From NCBI RefSeq assembly GCF_026262505.1, contig NC_067206.1:34053896-34117895 (forward strand): 64,000 nucleotides of DNA, read 5' to 3'. A program made the translations under genes and the position numbers. Below are positions 1-10,835 of this stretch, piece after piece (position 1 is the stretch's first letter; the number at the start of each line of letters is the position of its first letter). The notes beneath the pieces were generated by a model. The model was not told where the DNA came from. It made no database searches and saw only the letters and a list, made by a program, of their open reading frames with translations. The DNA is from Trichomonas vaginalis G3. Its lineage: Eukaryota > Parabasalia > Trichomonadida > Trichomonadidae.

Positions 1-94
1 AAAAGTTTGCAACAGGTTTAATAACCTTTTTATAAACCCAACCCGCAGCTTTCTTAATTCCATCCCATAATTTTTTAAAGAATCCTGCCGCCAT
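1..94 (-). CDS. Small basic amphipathic protein, N-terminal end (window edge)
   Basis: The reverse strand reads ATG at 94 into an open frame that leaves the window, starting MAAGFFKKLWDGIKKAAGWV and continuing with further Lys and hydrophobic residues. The alternating basic and hydrophobic pattern suggests an amphipathic helix, as in membrane-active or minor virion proteins of Polinton/adenovirus type. That link is an inference from composition only. It is divergent to the next small gene, and the pair probably belongs to another Polinton lying mostly outside the window. It could also be an unrelated host peptide. Confidence 0.4.
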   Translation of the reverse strand, partial: MAAGFFKKLWDGIKKAAGWVYKKVIKPVANF

Positions 95-160
95 TTCTGA
101 TTTAATATTAATTAAAAAATATATTTCATCACTTATATTCTAATTTTTATTTAATGATAA

Positions 161-529
161 ATGAAACCGATTTTAAAAATAAATGAAACAGAAGGAAGCT
201 ATTTAAATGAAAGTGTAAATGTTCAACAAAAAATAAACGTTGTTAAACCAATTACTGAAATAAAAATTTTTTCATCTGTTGAAGAATTTAATGACTATTA
301 TGCTAATAATAAAAAATTATTTGAAGAATTGACAACATGTAAATTGAATAAAATGTTTAAAGTTGATGGATTCAAAATTTCAAAAATAAAAGGGGTGGTT
401 AGTTTGAAATCTATTCCTCAATCAAGAATCACCTCATTAATGAAAATTGATGATTTAACAAAAAGAATAGAAGAGATTGAAGAAAGAATGAATCAAATAA
501 TTGATTTCATAAATTCAAATAATCATTAG
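161..529 (+). CDS. Small hypothetical protein with C-terminal coiled coil
   Basis: This is a 122-residue frame starting at an ATG. The N-terminal two thirds mixes charged and beta-type segments (KIFSSVEEFNDYYANNKKLF, then LNKMFKVDGFKISKIKGVVS). Residues from about 92 form a heptad-like Glu/Ile-rich coiled coil (RIEEIEERMNQIIDFI). I do not recognise a named domain. It is transcribed divergently from the basic peptide gene 67 bp away, a compact arrangement more like a virus-type element than the host, so it may be an accessory gene of a Polinton cut by the window edge. Confidence 0.5.
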   Translation: MKPILKINETEGSYLNESVNVQQKINVVKPITEIKIFSSVEEFNDYYANNKKLFEELTTCKLNKMFKVDGFKISKIKGVVSLKSIPQSRITSLMKIDDLTKRIEEIEERMNQIIDFINSNNH

Positions 530-1189
530 TTTCAATTTCTTTTTACTCGTTTATGAGGTCTTTGATTATGACTTCATTGATTCCATTCAGGATTTAAACA
601 ATGTTAATTTTTTTTATTACATTATGTATGGGTTGAGTGTAAATGTCTTACAATTTTGAAAATTTTTTAAATCTTGATTTATTCAAAAACGTAAGAATAA
701 AAACCGTAAGAATCATACATTTTTTACTTCATATGTTAAAAAAATGATACAAAATCGTTCTATATTGTATGAATTCTTACATTTACAAAAAAGTCACACA
801 ACCCGTTATATATACTACTCTTAAATAAGGCCTAAGAGTACAAATTTTATTAATAAATGTACATTATACGCAAATAATTAATTAGAAAACTATAAATTAC
901 GCAAAAATTTTCATCCAATACAATTTCGTATTTGAATCAAAAATAATCGTAATTTCAGTAATTATATTTTAAAGAATAATTGCTTATTTAATAAATATAT
1001 TTTTGCATTATTAGCGATGCAATTATAAATATAATACAAACTTTTCTGAAATTTTCTCAGAAAAATATTTTGAATATATTGGAATACGAATCGCTTAAAC
1101 TTGTTTCGGGATTATAAATCTATTAAAAATAAAGAATCTCTAAAAATTTTGAATTGATAAGTATTCAATTTATTTTGGATTTTTAATAG
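530..1189. other. AT-rich intergenic stretch with one imperfect hairpin
   Basis: No reading frame of note. GTAAGAATCATACA at 706-719 pairs with the sequence at 766-780 with one bulged base, giving an imperfect stem around a ~46-nt loop. Directly before the next gene, TTTTGGATTTTTAATA at 1173-1188 is the same 16 bases found just upstream of the eIF4E-like gene (16708-16723), so it may be a host promoter or leader element. No clear TCAYTW initiator was seen close to the ATG. Confidence 0.4.
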
Positions 1190-3460
1190 ATGCCCGAATT
1201 TGTTGCCAGAAGAGCATTTAAGCAATTTCAATTTAATAGTATTGTAGATGATAAAAAGATCAAAATCAGCGATGGAAATCATCAAATGGAAGTTCCTTTT
1301 AAAACATTGTGTTCATATAGCAGGAAAGTTATGAATGACTACATGCAAGGAGAAAACATTGAAGAATATAAACTAAAAGGAGTCAGTGATGAAACATTTA
1401 AAATCTTTTATCAACTTTTTATAAAAAACAAAGTTTCTATCGAAATTTCTGAAGATATTCTGAAAGAAATATACCAAATAGGCATAGATCTCGAGATTGA
1501 AGACTTTTTCGATTGGTATAGTACTCTTATTTTCAGAGATGAAATAAACTTAAAAAATATAGAAGAAATACTTTCATTTATAAGAAAATCGCGAAAGAAT
1601 TACAATGAAAAACTAGATGACATTATCATATTCATAGCGAAAAATATTTCGGAAATAGAACCATCAAAACTTATTGATTTATGTCGTATTGGTTCCGAAA
1701 ACATATTAAGCAATCAAGATTTCATCGATAAAATCATTTCAAAATGTGAAGAACTCGGATATTTTCAAGATGAAAACAAAGTTGATAAAGTATATGACTT
1801 CTTGATTGCGTTGATCAAAGATTGCAGTTATTTTGCTTATTATATCAATAAATTTGATGCTGAAATGATTCGATCCTCAGTAATGAATACGTTATTGGAT
1901 CTTACTTCGAATGAATCCTACAAGAAGTATCAGAATTATGTTTTAGATATGCAGAAAAAGATCAACGAACTTGATGGAAGGAATCCGAAAATAGTCAAAG
2001 CAAGATATGAACAATATGAATCATTTTTGTCTATTATTTGTGACAAAATTCATTCAAATCAAACAAATGATGAGTTGATCAATAGATTCTTAGATATCTT
2101 CCAAATTCAAAACAAATTTGATGATATTTATAATTTCCTTTCGCAGAGAGCAGATGTGAAAGATGAATCGACAATAAAAGTTGCATGTACAATCGGATTA
2201 TCAGAAATCGTTGATGATCAACAAAACACAATCCTTCTTTCTGCATGTTTGAAGAACAATTACAATCTTGTCGAATCTCTTATCAACAACAAATGCAACA
2301 AAACAGCAATTAATAAAAATAAAGACAATGCAGTTCTTTGCACATCAATCAGTGGCAGCACAAAGATATTCGATTTTCTCATTAAAAATGGCTTAGATGC
2401 CAATTATATTAATGAAAATTCAGGAAAGAATGCATTATTAATTGCATGTGAATGCGGAAACTTAGACTTGATCAAGCATTTAGTATCAAGAGATCCCAAA
2501 AAAGAAACTCTTTCATTTCAAGACAAAGGAAAACAAAATTGTGTTCTTCTCGCTGTTTCATCTGGCAGATGGGAAATTGTTGAGTATTTGATCCATGAAG
2601 GTGCAGATTATTCGATACAATCATCAAATAATGATCTTCCTGTTTTGAGATCAATTCGACTCGGATATCTTAAAATTTTCAAGAAATTACTTAAATATAA
2701 TCATAATATTGATTTAAATGGTCAAGATGATTTTCTTTCAATCGCAATTTCCAATCAAAAGATCGACATTATCAAATATATCCTCGCAAATTGTTTAATT
2801 CCAATCAAAGACAAACATAAAAAATTATGTCAACAATATTTGTGTAGTGATGATTCGGCAAATACTGTTGAAGTCCGAAATTTAATTGATCCAAGTTTAT
2901 CTTTCATTCCTCGCTCTTCAAAATCTCAAAATAATACTTCTTCAACCAATGAGATCAGCTCACATCAAAATAGTTCCTCATCTGACAACATTAATTTACC
3001 TAATGTAACTCAATCCATATCATCTGCATCAATAATTTCAAGTCAAGCTCAATCACAAACATCTGATACAAAACAATCTAAATCATCAATGGTTGATAAA
3101 AAGCAATCTAAACAATCAATAGCTAGTACAAAACAATCTAAATCATCAACGGTTGATAAAAAGCAATCTAAACAATCAATAGCTAGTACAAAACAATCTA
3201 AATCATCAACGGTTGATAAAAAGCAATCTAAACAATCAATAGCTAGTACAAAACAATCTAAATCATCAACGGTTGATAAAAAGCAATCTAAACAATCAAT
3301 AGCTAGTACAAAACAATCTAAATCATCAACGGTTGATAAAAAACAATCTAACTCATCAACAGTTGATACAGAACAATCTGATTCATCAATATTTACAAAA
3401 ATATTAATCTGTGGGGCGGCATTACTAATAGTTGGAATTGGAAAGATATTCTTAGGCTGA
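1190..3460 (+). CDS. Tail-anchored ankyrin-repeat protein with BTB-like N-terminus
   Basis: 756 residues starting at ATG 1190. Residues ~25-105 resemble a BTB/POZ-like start (MEVPFKTLCSYSRKVMNDYM) followed by a helical region, the common layout of trichomonad ankyrin proteins. Ankyrin units run from about 335 to 560; NALLIACECGNLDLIKHLVS and NCVLLAVSSGRWEIVEYLIH are clear. Residues ~570-735 are Ser/Gln/Lys-rich and include about four perfect copies of a 20-residue unit. The last ~19 residues (ILICGAALLIVGIGKIFLG) form a single membrane segment at the extreme C-terminus, so tail anchoring with the ankyrin domain in the cytosol is likely. Partner and function are unknown. Family assignment is confident; membrane topology is inferred. 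Confidence 0.85.
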   Translation: MPEFVARRAFKQFQFNSIVDDKKIKISDGNHQMEVPFKTLCSYSRKVMNDYMQGENIEEYKLKGVSDETFKIFYQLFIKNKVSIEISEDILKEIYQIGIDLEIEDFFDWYSTLIFRDEINLKNIEEILSFIRKSRKNYNEKLDDIIIFIAKNISEIEPSKLIDLCRIGSENILSNQDFIDKIISKCEELGYFQDENKVDKVYDFLIALIKDCSYFAYYINKFDAEMIRSSVMNTLLDLTSNESYKKYQNYVLDMQKKINELDGRNPKIVKARYEQYESFLSIICDKIHSNQTNDELINRFLDIFQIQNKFDDIYNFLSQRADVKDESTIKVACTIGLSEIVDDQQNTILLSACLKNNYNLVESLINNKCNKTAINKNKDNAVLCTSISGSTKIFDFLIKNGLDANYINENSGKNALLIACECGNLDLIKHLVSRDPKKETLSFQDKGKQNCVLLAVSSGRWEIVEYLIHEGADYSIQSSNNDLPVLRSIRLGYLKIFKKLLKYNHNIDLNGQDDFLSIAISNQKIDIIKYILANCLIPIKDKHKKLCQQYLCSDDSANTVEVRNLIDPSLSFIPRSSKSQNNTSSTNEISSHQNSSSSDNINLPNVTQSISSASIISSQAQSQTSDTKQSKSSMVDKKQSKQSIASTKQSKSSTVDKKQSKQSIASTKQSKSSTVDKKQSKQSIASTKQSKSSTVDKKQSKQSIASTKQSKSSTVDKKQSNSSTVDTEQSDSSIFTKILICGAALLIVGIGKIFLG
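3067..3350 (+). repeat. 60-bp in-frame tandem repeat in the ankyrin gene
   Basis: Units of exactly 60 bp lie head to tail, four nearly perfect plus degenerate copies at both ends. Each encodes KSSTVDKKQSKQSIASTKQS. The near identity at DNA level, including silent positions, points to recent slippage or unequal exchange, so copy number probably varies between strains. The repeat forms the hydrophilic spacer just before the C-terminal membrane anchor. The reverse strand is also open across it, which is a by-product of the repeat. Confidence 0.9.
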
Positions 3461-3817
3461 TGGAACTGTTTTGTGAGAAGACATTTATTTAAATACAATG
3501 GTTTGTAAATTATTGCTAAGTTTATTATAATAAACTAAAATACTAGTTTTTAAGCTTTCAATTTATATTCTCAAATAATTTTGACAAAGAACTTTCAAAA
3601 CATAATATTCAAAATATATTAGTCACTTTTTGAAAGAGGGATCACTATTAAAAAGTGAATATATACGCCCGTAAACTATTTGAATATTCTTGAAATTTTA
3701 TAAAGAAAATATCTATTCCAAAACAATAAATATTAAACAGTTTTTTCCTCAAATAAAAAATATATTTACAAATAAAATACATACAATAAATAAATAAAGA
3801 AAAAATTAGATTACAAA
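3461..3817. other. Convergent intergenic spacer with hairpin
   Basis: The spacer lies between two converging genes. TCACTTTTT (3623-3631) and AAAAAGTGA (3650-3658) form a perfect 9-bp stem with an 18-nt loop. It may mark 3' ends of one or both transcripts, but this is only positional inference. Nothing else was recognised. Confidence 0.35.
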
Positions 3818-6800
3818 TCATGTAGAAAGTAATTTCAAAAGATTTGTAAGTTTGAGAGATGTTTCTATAGTATTTTCAACAGACATCAATGTGCAAAGTT
3901 CGTTGAAAAGATTCTCTTTCATCTCATCATCAATTGATGATTTGTATGTAGTGAAGAAATCTAAAACTCTGTGCATTTGTTTCACACTCAAACATCCAGA
4001 ATTCATCACATCAAACAAGAAAGAAAATGCAAAAGGAGTTGGTTTGATTGATACAGGGAATGCGTCATCCAAATCAAAAGCAACTAAAGGAACAGCAGAA
4101 ATAACAGACTGTTCTTGTGTTAAGTGTTGTGATTGTCTGAGCATTTTGAGCAACTTTAATGCATCACTTTTCGTCATAATGTTTCGGAAAATGTCTTTCA
4201 ATGTAAGAACGATTTTAGTGATGTTTTCACCAACCAAATATTCATTCATTGAAAGACATTTCATCATAAGATCTGCTGACATCTTGCAATCCCTTGTGCA
4301 GTATTGAACTGTGATGTCGAAATATGATGAAACTTTTAATGGAATTTTATCCAAAAGGAAAGACATCGCAACAAACAAATATCCAGAATTAGAAACATCT
4401 GACGTTGGAAACGCGTTCAAACAATCATTTGATAACTGTTCAAGATCGTCATCAAACAATGTACGAACTAAAATGGATAAAGGATCCTTTTTACCGCGAA
4501 AATAATTGTCGAAAACTTCAAGACAATTTGAAATTTCGCAAATCTTTCGGTATCTAATGATATAACTGTAAATTTCATCTGCTTGTCTTTGTTTCTTTTT
4601 GTCGGCTTCTGTTTCGCAAACATTCAATGGTAATCTGTATCTAACACATATCGATTCAGCCAATGAAAGATATTCGAACTCGATACTTTCGATTTTCATG
4701 AATTGTTGAATAACAAAAATGAAAATTTCTGCTTCAAAATTCTCAGGAAGTTTCGATGCGACAACAATGATTGAAAGAAGGTTTTCCACTGTGTTTTTCA
4801 ACATCTTCGGAGTGATCTTCTCATCATAAATGAATTTAGTTACGCCTTCCAATGAAATATTTGCGATTTCAACCGAAAACTTTTCAGTAACATTAACTGT
4901 TGATTGCAAAACAATTGATGAAATATCGATTGGTGTTTTTGACCACAATTTAACATCAAATTTATTGTCTTTTGACAATCTGTTCATAAGATTAATGATT
5001 TCTTGTTCAGAAAGAAGAGGAAGACCTTTAGACAAGTAGAAAGGTGCATCAACTTCATCCCTGATCATTTCAATGAATCTTGCAAAAATTTCATATTTTT
5101 CAGGGATCATTTTCAGTCTTTTTATGCACCATTCCTGGGAAGGATAAGCAAACTTTGCACCAACGAATTCTAAGTAATTACTTGATGTCAACCTTGTGAA
5201 TAAATTGGCAGAACTTGCTCCGATATCATGGCTTTTACTTGCAATCATTTTAATTGAATAAGCAACGTAATCAGCGAATCTTATCAATCGATTAACGGAA
5301 CAAATGAACTTCTGTCTTGAGAAAATTCCTGCTCTCTTCATATCAATGACCCTTGAAATTGCTTCAGGCGAAATCGTCGAAAATTTCGCAACTTTATCTG
5401 TTGAAAAATGAATTTGAACAACATTTTCAATAATTACAATTTTCGTGATCAAATTGAACGGAATAATATGAATTCTCTTCGCATCAGGGACAGTTAATAC
5501 ATCTCCTGGTGCTTCTATTGTTAAATTCCTTCTAGAAAAGTAAAGTTGACCAATTTTGTCATTTGGCAATGTCACTTTTGAAAATTCAAAATCGTGTCTT
5601 ACAGAGTTCAAAGGTAAAATCAAATCTGGATATACTTCAAAGATGTCGTTGATGTTATTTAACACGGAAATAACATTTACCCATTCATCAGTCTTATAAT
5701 TGTTCAAGAAACCAGCGGAATTCTTTGTCAAATTCAGAAGAAAAACGTTATCCAATTGATCAGCAACTTTTTGATAAATTTTTGTAACTTGTGAATGGAA
5801 TAAATCAAAATCAAGAATTCTTGCTTCCATCAAATCAACAACGATGTAATACTTAACATTTCTTCTTAAATGGCCTATAAAGAAATCTCCAAAATGACCA
5901 ATGTCTTCTGTCTTCAAATTTTTAAGGGAAATAAGAAAACCTTTCTTTTTTGAATTCGGAATAATCGTCATCAAATTATCGTTTCTCATTTTGACAATTT
6001 CTTCATATTTCATTGATCCAAAATTATCAGAGTCTTTGACATTGTCTTGAGGAACTTTCTTATATGGCAAATACTTCAATGCTCTCTCATGAATTTCATA
6101 CAGATTTGGAGTATTTATAAATGGTCGGTGAAGTGATAATTCATGTTCAAATTTGATTGTGAAAATCTTTGATTTTTTGAGAGAATCGACAAACGAAATC
6201 GACTTGACTCTATCGAAACTCCTATAAACACCATATCTTAAGGTGTTGCAAAGAACGAAAGAATAAAGAATGTTTGGAAAAGTGCCAATTTATCTTCAAT
6301 TTTTTCGTAATCTTTGAAGAAATATTCGAATTCCTCGTTGAGTCTCAATTTATCAGCGAAATCAATTGCAGATCCTTTTTCGTATGCAGAAATGATCTTC
6401 TTGTAATCGATATCAGCACCGCATCTTTGCAAATAAGCTGTGAAAAAGAGATTTTTCACTCTTTCATTTCCATTTTTGACAACAAAATCTAACAATTGTC
6501 TATTCTTTCCGTAGAACCATGCATAATCAACAGCTGCTGAATGATACTCTGGTAATTCATTTAATTCAAGTAAAATGTCATTGAAATCAAATGTGACAAA
6601 ATTTGAAACAATTTTATCATCTTCAACTTTTGGATTTTGATTTAAAATTTCTTCTTTCGTTATCTGTGAAATTATATTAACAGAGAGATTATCAATAATA
6701 GTAGACTGCAGTATATCAAAGAAATAATCACTACATAAATCAAAATTATTATGTAAAATATTCGAAAAAGTTTTTTCTAAAAACGTGACATCTTGTTTCA

Positions 6801-8241
6801 ATTTTGTGAGTTCCAAAGCGGTTCTTTTCAAAATTCTAAGAATGTAAAATATATCTTCTCTTGCAGCCATGTATGTTGAAAACACCGAAGCATGTTTTGT
6901 CTCTTTGTAGAATTGGAAATTTTCTGTCAAATATGAATAACTTTTGACAGCATTTGACAAAACAACATCATTTGTGAGATTTCTCAAATTATAAGCCATA
7001 ACATCTGTTAAAAGAAGAATGATATTATATTTCTTAGTTAGATCTAATTGTGAAGATATCGCATTAATGAATTCAAAGATGGAGAGACTGAGTTCTTTGA
7101 ACTTATTGTTGGTTGAAATAGAATCAGTCATAAGGAAACAGAAAAACATAATAGAAATATCTCCATTTGAATCATTTTTCGCTATTTCTTCATTGTTCTT
7201 CACAATGGAATTTGCAACATATGCAATGTTCAAAACTCTCTGGACATAATTGCCACTCATTAATGAAAGTATTTTCCTTAATTCTTCATGCAAACTATTC
7301 ATTAAATTTCTGGCAAAAACAGTATGACTTTTTGCAGGACTTTGTAAATAATCTAAAGCAACAGAATTCTCAGAAAAAGCTAAGTTAGTGAACTTCAACC
7401 TGAACTCATCAATGAATGTATTCGTGAAACTTAACATTGACATGACAGATGACAAAACCGTTGGCAAAACAACGTCAAATTTGAAAGGAATTTTGACAAG
7501 TTCTTTCCAAGTTTGTTCTGAAGGTTGAATAACAGTTTTTTCGTCATTGTAAACCAAAACCGTTATTTTATTTATCAAATAATTCACTTTTTCCAACCAT
7601 TTCTTTGAGATTGATGAGAAAATGGCTGTTTCAATCAGTTTCGTATCAGTTATTGATTGAATTAATGGATAAAACACACTATTGTTCTTAATAACCCTTG
7701 TGCATATAACTAAACAGAAATTAAGGAATTCTTGGTAAATAATTTGTATGTTCTCACAATTTGGAAAATGTGACAAATTAATCGTTGGAAAAACCGATAA
7801 AAAGTTCTGAGAAACATTATATAAAAATGAAGAAATCTCTTTTTCTCTCATCGTCTCGAAAATATCGAAATAATTCTTCCATGGAATAAAAAGATTTCTG
7901 GTGAAAAGTAACAATTTTGGACCAACTTTTTCTGGGTAATTTTTGTAAACTTTCAAGAACAAAGAAATGAAATTCAAAATATTCGTCGTGTTCTCGAAAA
8001 TTTCGAAGAATAAAGCCATCTCTTTCGTAGCATCTTTCTTCTCATGAATACCATCAATCTTCTGACAATTTAGTTCAAAATTTATATCGTTCAACGATAA
8101 GAAAATTGACACACAACGTTCACTGTCACTTTCTTTTGAATTATTTTGCGGTTGTTGATCCAAATCTTCTTCTGAGACATTCAAGATACCGGATAGTGTC
8201 GCGAAGATGATATTCCTGTAGTTGCTCTTGTATTGTGTCAA
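3818..8241 (-). pseudogene. Large helical-repeat protein gene, truncated and frame-shifted
   Basis: Two long frames on the reverse strand (8241 to 6238, 667 codons; then onward to 3818, over 750 codons) overlap and clearly continue one another: the second frame is open from about 6290, inside the end of the first. A single frame change in 6238-6290 would explain it, real or a sequencing error. No ATG lies near the 5' end; the first in-frame Met is ~75 codons in, so the true start is missing. The protein is mostly alpha-helical. The first ~230 residues of the second frame have a CRAL-TRIO/Sec14-like then PH-like look (YYIVVDLMEARILDFDLF), which together with a helical solenoid recalls neurofibromin/IRA proteins. 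That resemblance is weak and unproven; a BEACH/HEAT-type scaffold is an alternative. Confidence 0.6.
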
Positions 8242-8780
8242 ATATTAGTATTCTTTACTCCCTAGTATATCATTGTTTCATACTAATAACGTGGCTCGAT
8301 TCCGTTTCGATGATCAGATAAAGCAGAAACTATATACTCAGGTGCCACTTTTTTAGTCTAGAAAAATGAGTCCCCCCCTTTTATTATTTTTGATAGGAAA
8401 GGTACCACAAATAAAAAAGTAATGATGCTAGAGCCTTGATATTCATAAGGTATTATAAACATATGTATGGATAGTTATTCGTGAAGTTTGGGGACGATCG
8501 TATGTAGGGATTCTGAGATAAAAATATACAAAAATTGAATAAAATTCAACGTTTTGAATTTTGAAAAAATTTTAATGAATATTAAAGATCTAGCGATACA
8601 TCCTACATCTTAAAATAACTCGATTTTTATGCCTGAGTTCAAAAAAGTGAGTCACGAAATAACGTACAATTCTCCAAGGTACATTTTTGATAGGCAAAAC
8701 ATTTTAATCTTAATTTTAAATAAAAACCATAAAATTGTGTATAGTTATTAAATTTATAATAATATTGGTCTAAATATAAT
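8242..8780. other. Intergenic stretch, nothing recognised
   Basis: AT-rich sequence between the truncated 5' end of the large helical gene and the fold-back element. It holds short poly-T and poly-C tracts but no reading frame, clear initiator or repeat that I can support. Confidence 0.4.
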
Positions 8781-10540
8781 GGGGAGAAGCTTCCTAAACT
8801 TTTTAATCCCATAAATATGGTCATTATCTGGAATAAAGAGTTAAGCGTCATATGTCACTTTTTGTACTAAGGAAACATCGACTTTATGCGTTATGACTTT
8901 TCGATGAGGAAACAAGTGTTCACGTATTATAAACTTCCTTATTCCAATAAACCGACCCTAAACATAATTAATTCTAAGCATGATAATGGTCTCTTTTCTA
9001 TGATAACCAAATCAATTTGGTTATCATAGTAAAGCACCAAAAACTGGAATAGGAATCGGCAATATGGAATCATGAAGCAACTCGGATAAAATAAATATGG
9101 AACATTCATACATCCATTCCCTATTTTTAACCATATTATATTTTCAAACAAAATTCTCGTACTATTTTCAATAAAATTTGCATAACCTTGTTATTACTCT
9201 TAGGCGAAAGATGATTTTAATGTTAATTTTATAGAAGAACTTTTAATGCATAATAAAATAACCATTTCCTATAAATTTAGACTTAAAACGGTGACAATAA
9301 ACAAGCTTTAGTCTAGAAATTAATTTTCTACTACTATAAATGCATCATTATCTTTAATTAGAAAAAAATTTATCAATTTTATTATCCAGATGAAAAAAGA
9401 AGTGACATATGATATTTTATCTAATTTAAAATCTTTTATTGATTGTTTTGAAAAACTTTGCATTTTGTATGAGTATTTCATGTTTAAATCAGTATAAATA
9501 CGCAAAATACTTATGAAATTCCAGCTGTTATTCAGTACTATTCATTTTTCAGCAATCATTAACTGTGGAAGAGTATGGCAAACGTTCGATAATGATCATG
9601 TATACTCAGATCATCAAGAATGAATTAAAGTCAATGCAGGGAAATGGATAATCCGATTAAAAACCCCAAAAAGGAAAAAGATATTATATGAACGTCTCAC
9701 AAATGGTTAGTACTAAGCTCTTTCCTGATGATTGAATATTCTTTCATATTTTTGTATATTGTAAGGGATTTTCTCCCCAAATATATAATACCTTCCTTAT
9801 AAACGATCTACTTTCTTTGAATACAAGTATAATTTTACATTTTAGGAAAAAAATTTATTTTTTCAAATTTATCTTATAACAATAGAGATTTATATATGTG
9901 TGTGTCAATATAGGCTTTAGTGGTATAAAATTGGGTAGATTTTGTTTTATTTTGAGTAAAAAATTCAAAAAATACTACCTCATTTTGCGTGCAAAGGAAT
10001 AGTCAGAGCTATTTAATAACATTTTACGAATGAACTATGGAATTACTATAACTTTTGAAGAAATTTCAAAGTTAATAGAAGATTGTATTTTAGAAATCAG
10101 CTAAAAGAATGATGTGCATGCATCAAGCGTTAAAGTATCCTAATCAGAATATAGTAATATACAATGATTAGCAAAGCAGATTTGAATCGGCAAGAAGAGT
10201 TGCTTAAAAAATCAGTTGAGTCTTCTCTAGTTTCCACACTGCCTATTCCTGTTTAAGTGCGGTTATTCCTATTCCAGTTTTTGGTGCTTTACTATGATAA
10301 CCAAATTGATTTGGTTATCATAGAAAAGAGACCATTATCATGCTTAGAATTAATTATGTTTAGGGTCGGTTTATTGGAATAAGGAAGTTTATAATACGTG
10401 AACACTTGTTTCCTCATCGAAAAGTCATAACGCATAAAGTCGATGTTTCCTTAGTACAAAAAGTGACATATGACGCTTAACTCTTTATTCCAGATAATGA
10501 CCATATTTATGGGATTAAAAAGTTTAGGAAGCTTCTCCCC
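8781..10540. mobile_element. Fold-back element with ~280-bp terminal inverted repeats
   Basis: The sequence at 8781-9060 is repeated almost perfectly in inverted orientation at 10260-10540; both arms start GGGGAAGCTT-like at the outside and end near CCAGTTTTTGGTGC-like sequence inside. Each arm carries its own near-perfect 32-bp palindrome (8998-9029 in the left arm, built from CTATGATAACCAAAT and its complement), so the arm can fold on its own. The ~1.2 kb between the arms has no convincing gene. This fits a non-autonomous DNA transposon with long terminal repeats, or two inverted copies of one short element. No clear target duplication was seen at the ends. Confidence 0.7.
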
Positions 10541-10648
10541 AATAAATATTCAACTAAATTCACTGTCCAACTATAGAATAAATTGATTTGTATTTTATCG
10601 GAAATTCATCGTTTTAATTCAATAATTGAGATAAACTTTATCGTGAAT

Positions 10649-10657
10649 TCACTTCTT
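10649..10657 (+). promoter_or_regulatory. Initiator-like element of the metallothionein-like gene
   Basis: TCACTTCTT matches the trichomonad initiator consensus TCA(+1)YTW, with the presumed +1 A at 10651 and the ATG 11 bases downstream. Short leaders of this size are typical of Trichomonas mRNAs. The match supports both the start codon and the gene being real. Confidence 0.6.
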
Positions 10658-10661
10658 GATA

Positions 10662-10835
10662 ATGTCATCATGCCCATGCGGACCAGATTGCAAATGCCCA
10701 CAAGATTGCCCATGCCGTACAGGCGGTAAATGCGTTTGCAAGGAAGATTGCGCTTGCCACAAGGAAGGTGGTTGCTGCAAGAAGGAGGGTTGCTGCCAGA
10801 AGAAGGAAGGCTGCTGCTGCCAGAAGAAAGACTAA
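10662..10835 (+). CDS. Metallothionein-like cysteine-rich protein
   Basis: 57 residues, 17 of them Cys, no aromatic residues. It starts MSSCPCGPDCKCPQDCPC and continues with CVCKEDCAC, then CC, CC and CCC clusters spaced by Lys/Gly/Glu. The CxC and CC spacing is that of metallothioneins, which bind Cu(I), Zn(II) or Cd(II) through thiolate clusters and buffer or detoxify metals in the cytosol. The first half (CxC-rich) and the second half (CC-rich, three GCC-type units) look like two cluster regions. Base composition is strikingly richer in G and C than the flanks, as Cys, Gly and Lys codons require. An initiator-like motif sits 11 bases upstream. Metal specificity cannot be read from sequence; a short Cys-rich zinc protein is the alternative. 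Confidence 0.85.
   Translation: MSSCPCGPDCKCPQDCPCRTGGKCVCKEDCACHKEGGCCKKEGCCQKKEGCCCQKKD

Noticed and set aside
3049-3498. Open reverse-strand frame of 149 codons over the 60-bp tandem repeat
   Set aside because: Its repeat of SxVDDLDCFxLAIDCLDCF type is the antisense of the ankyrin protein spacer, produced by the repeat itself; the sense frame has a domain context and a start.
7019-7388. Forward frames over the large helical gene
   Set aside because: Antisense shadows of a long reverse coding region with consistent protein-like composition.
9320-9505. Short frames inside the fold-back element
   Set aside because: AT-rich chance frames with Phe/Ile/Lys bias, no similarity to transposases and no start context.
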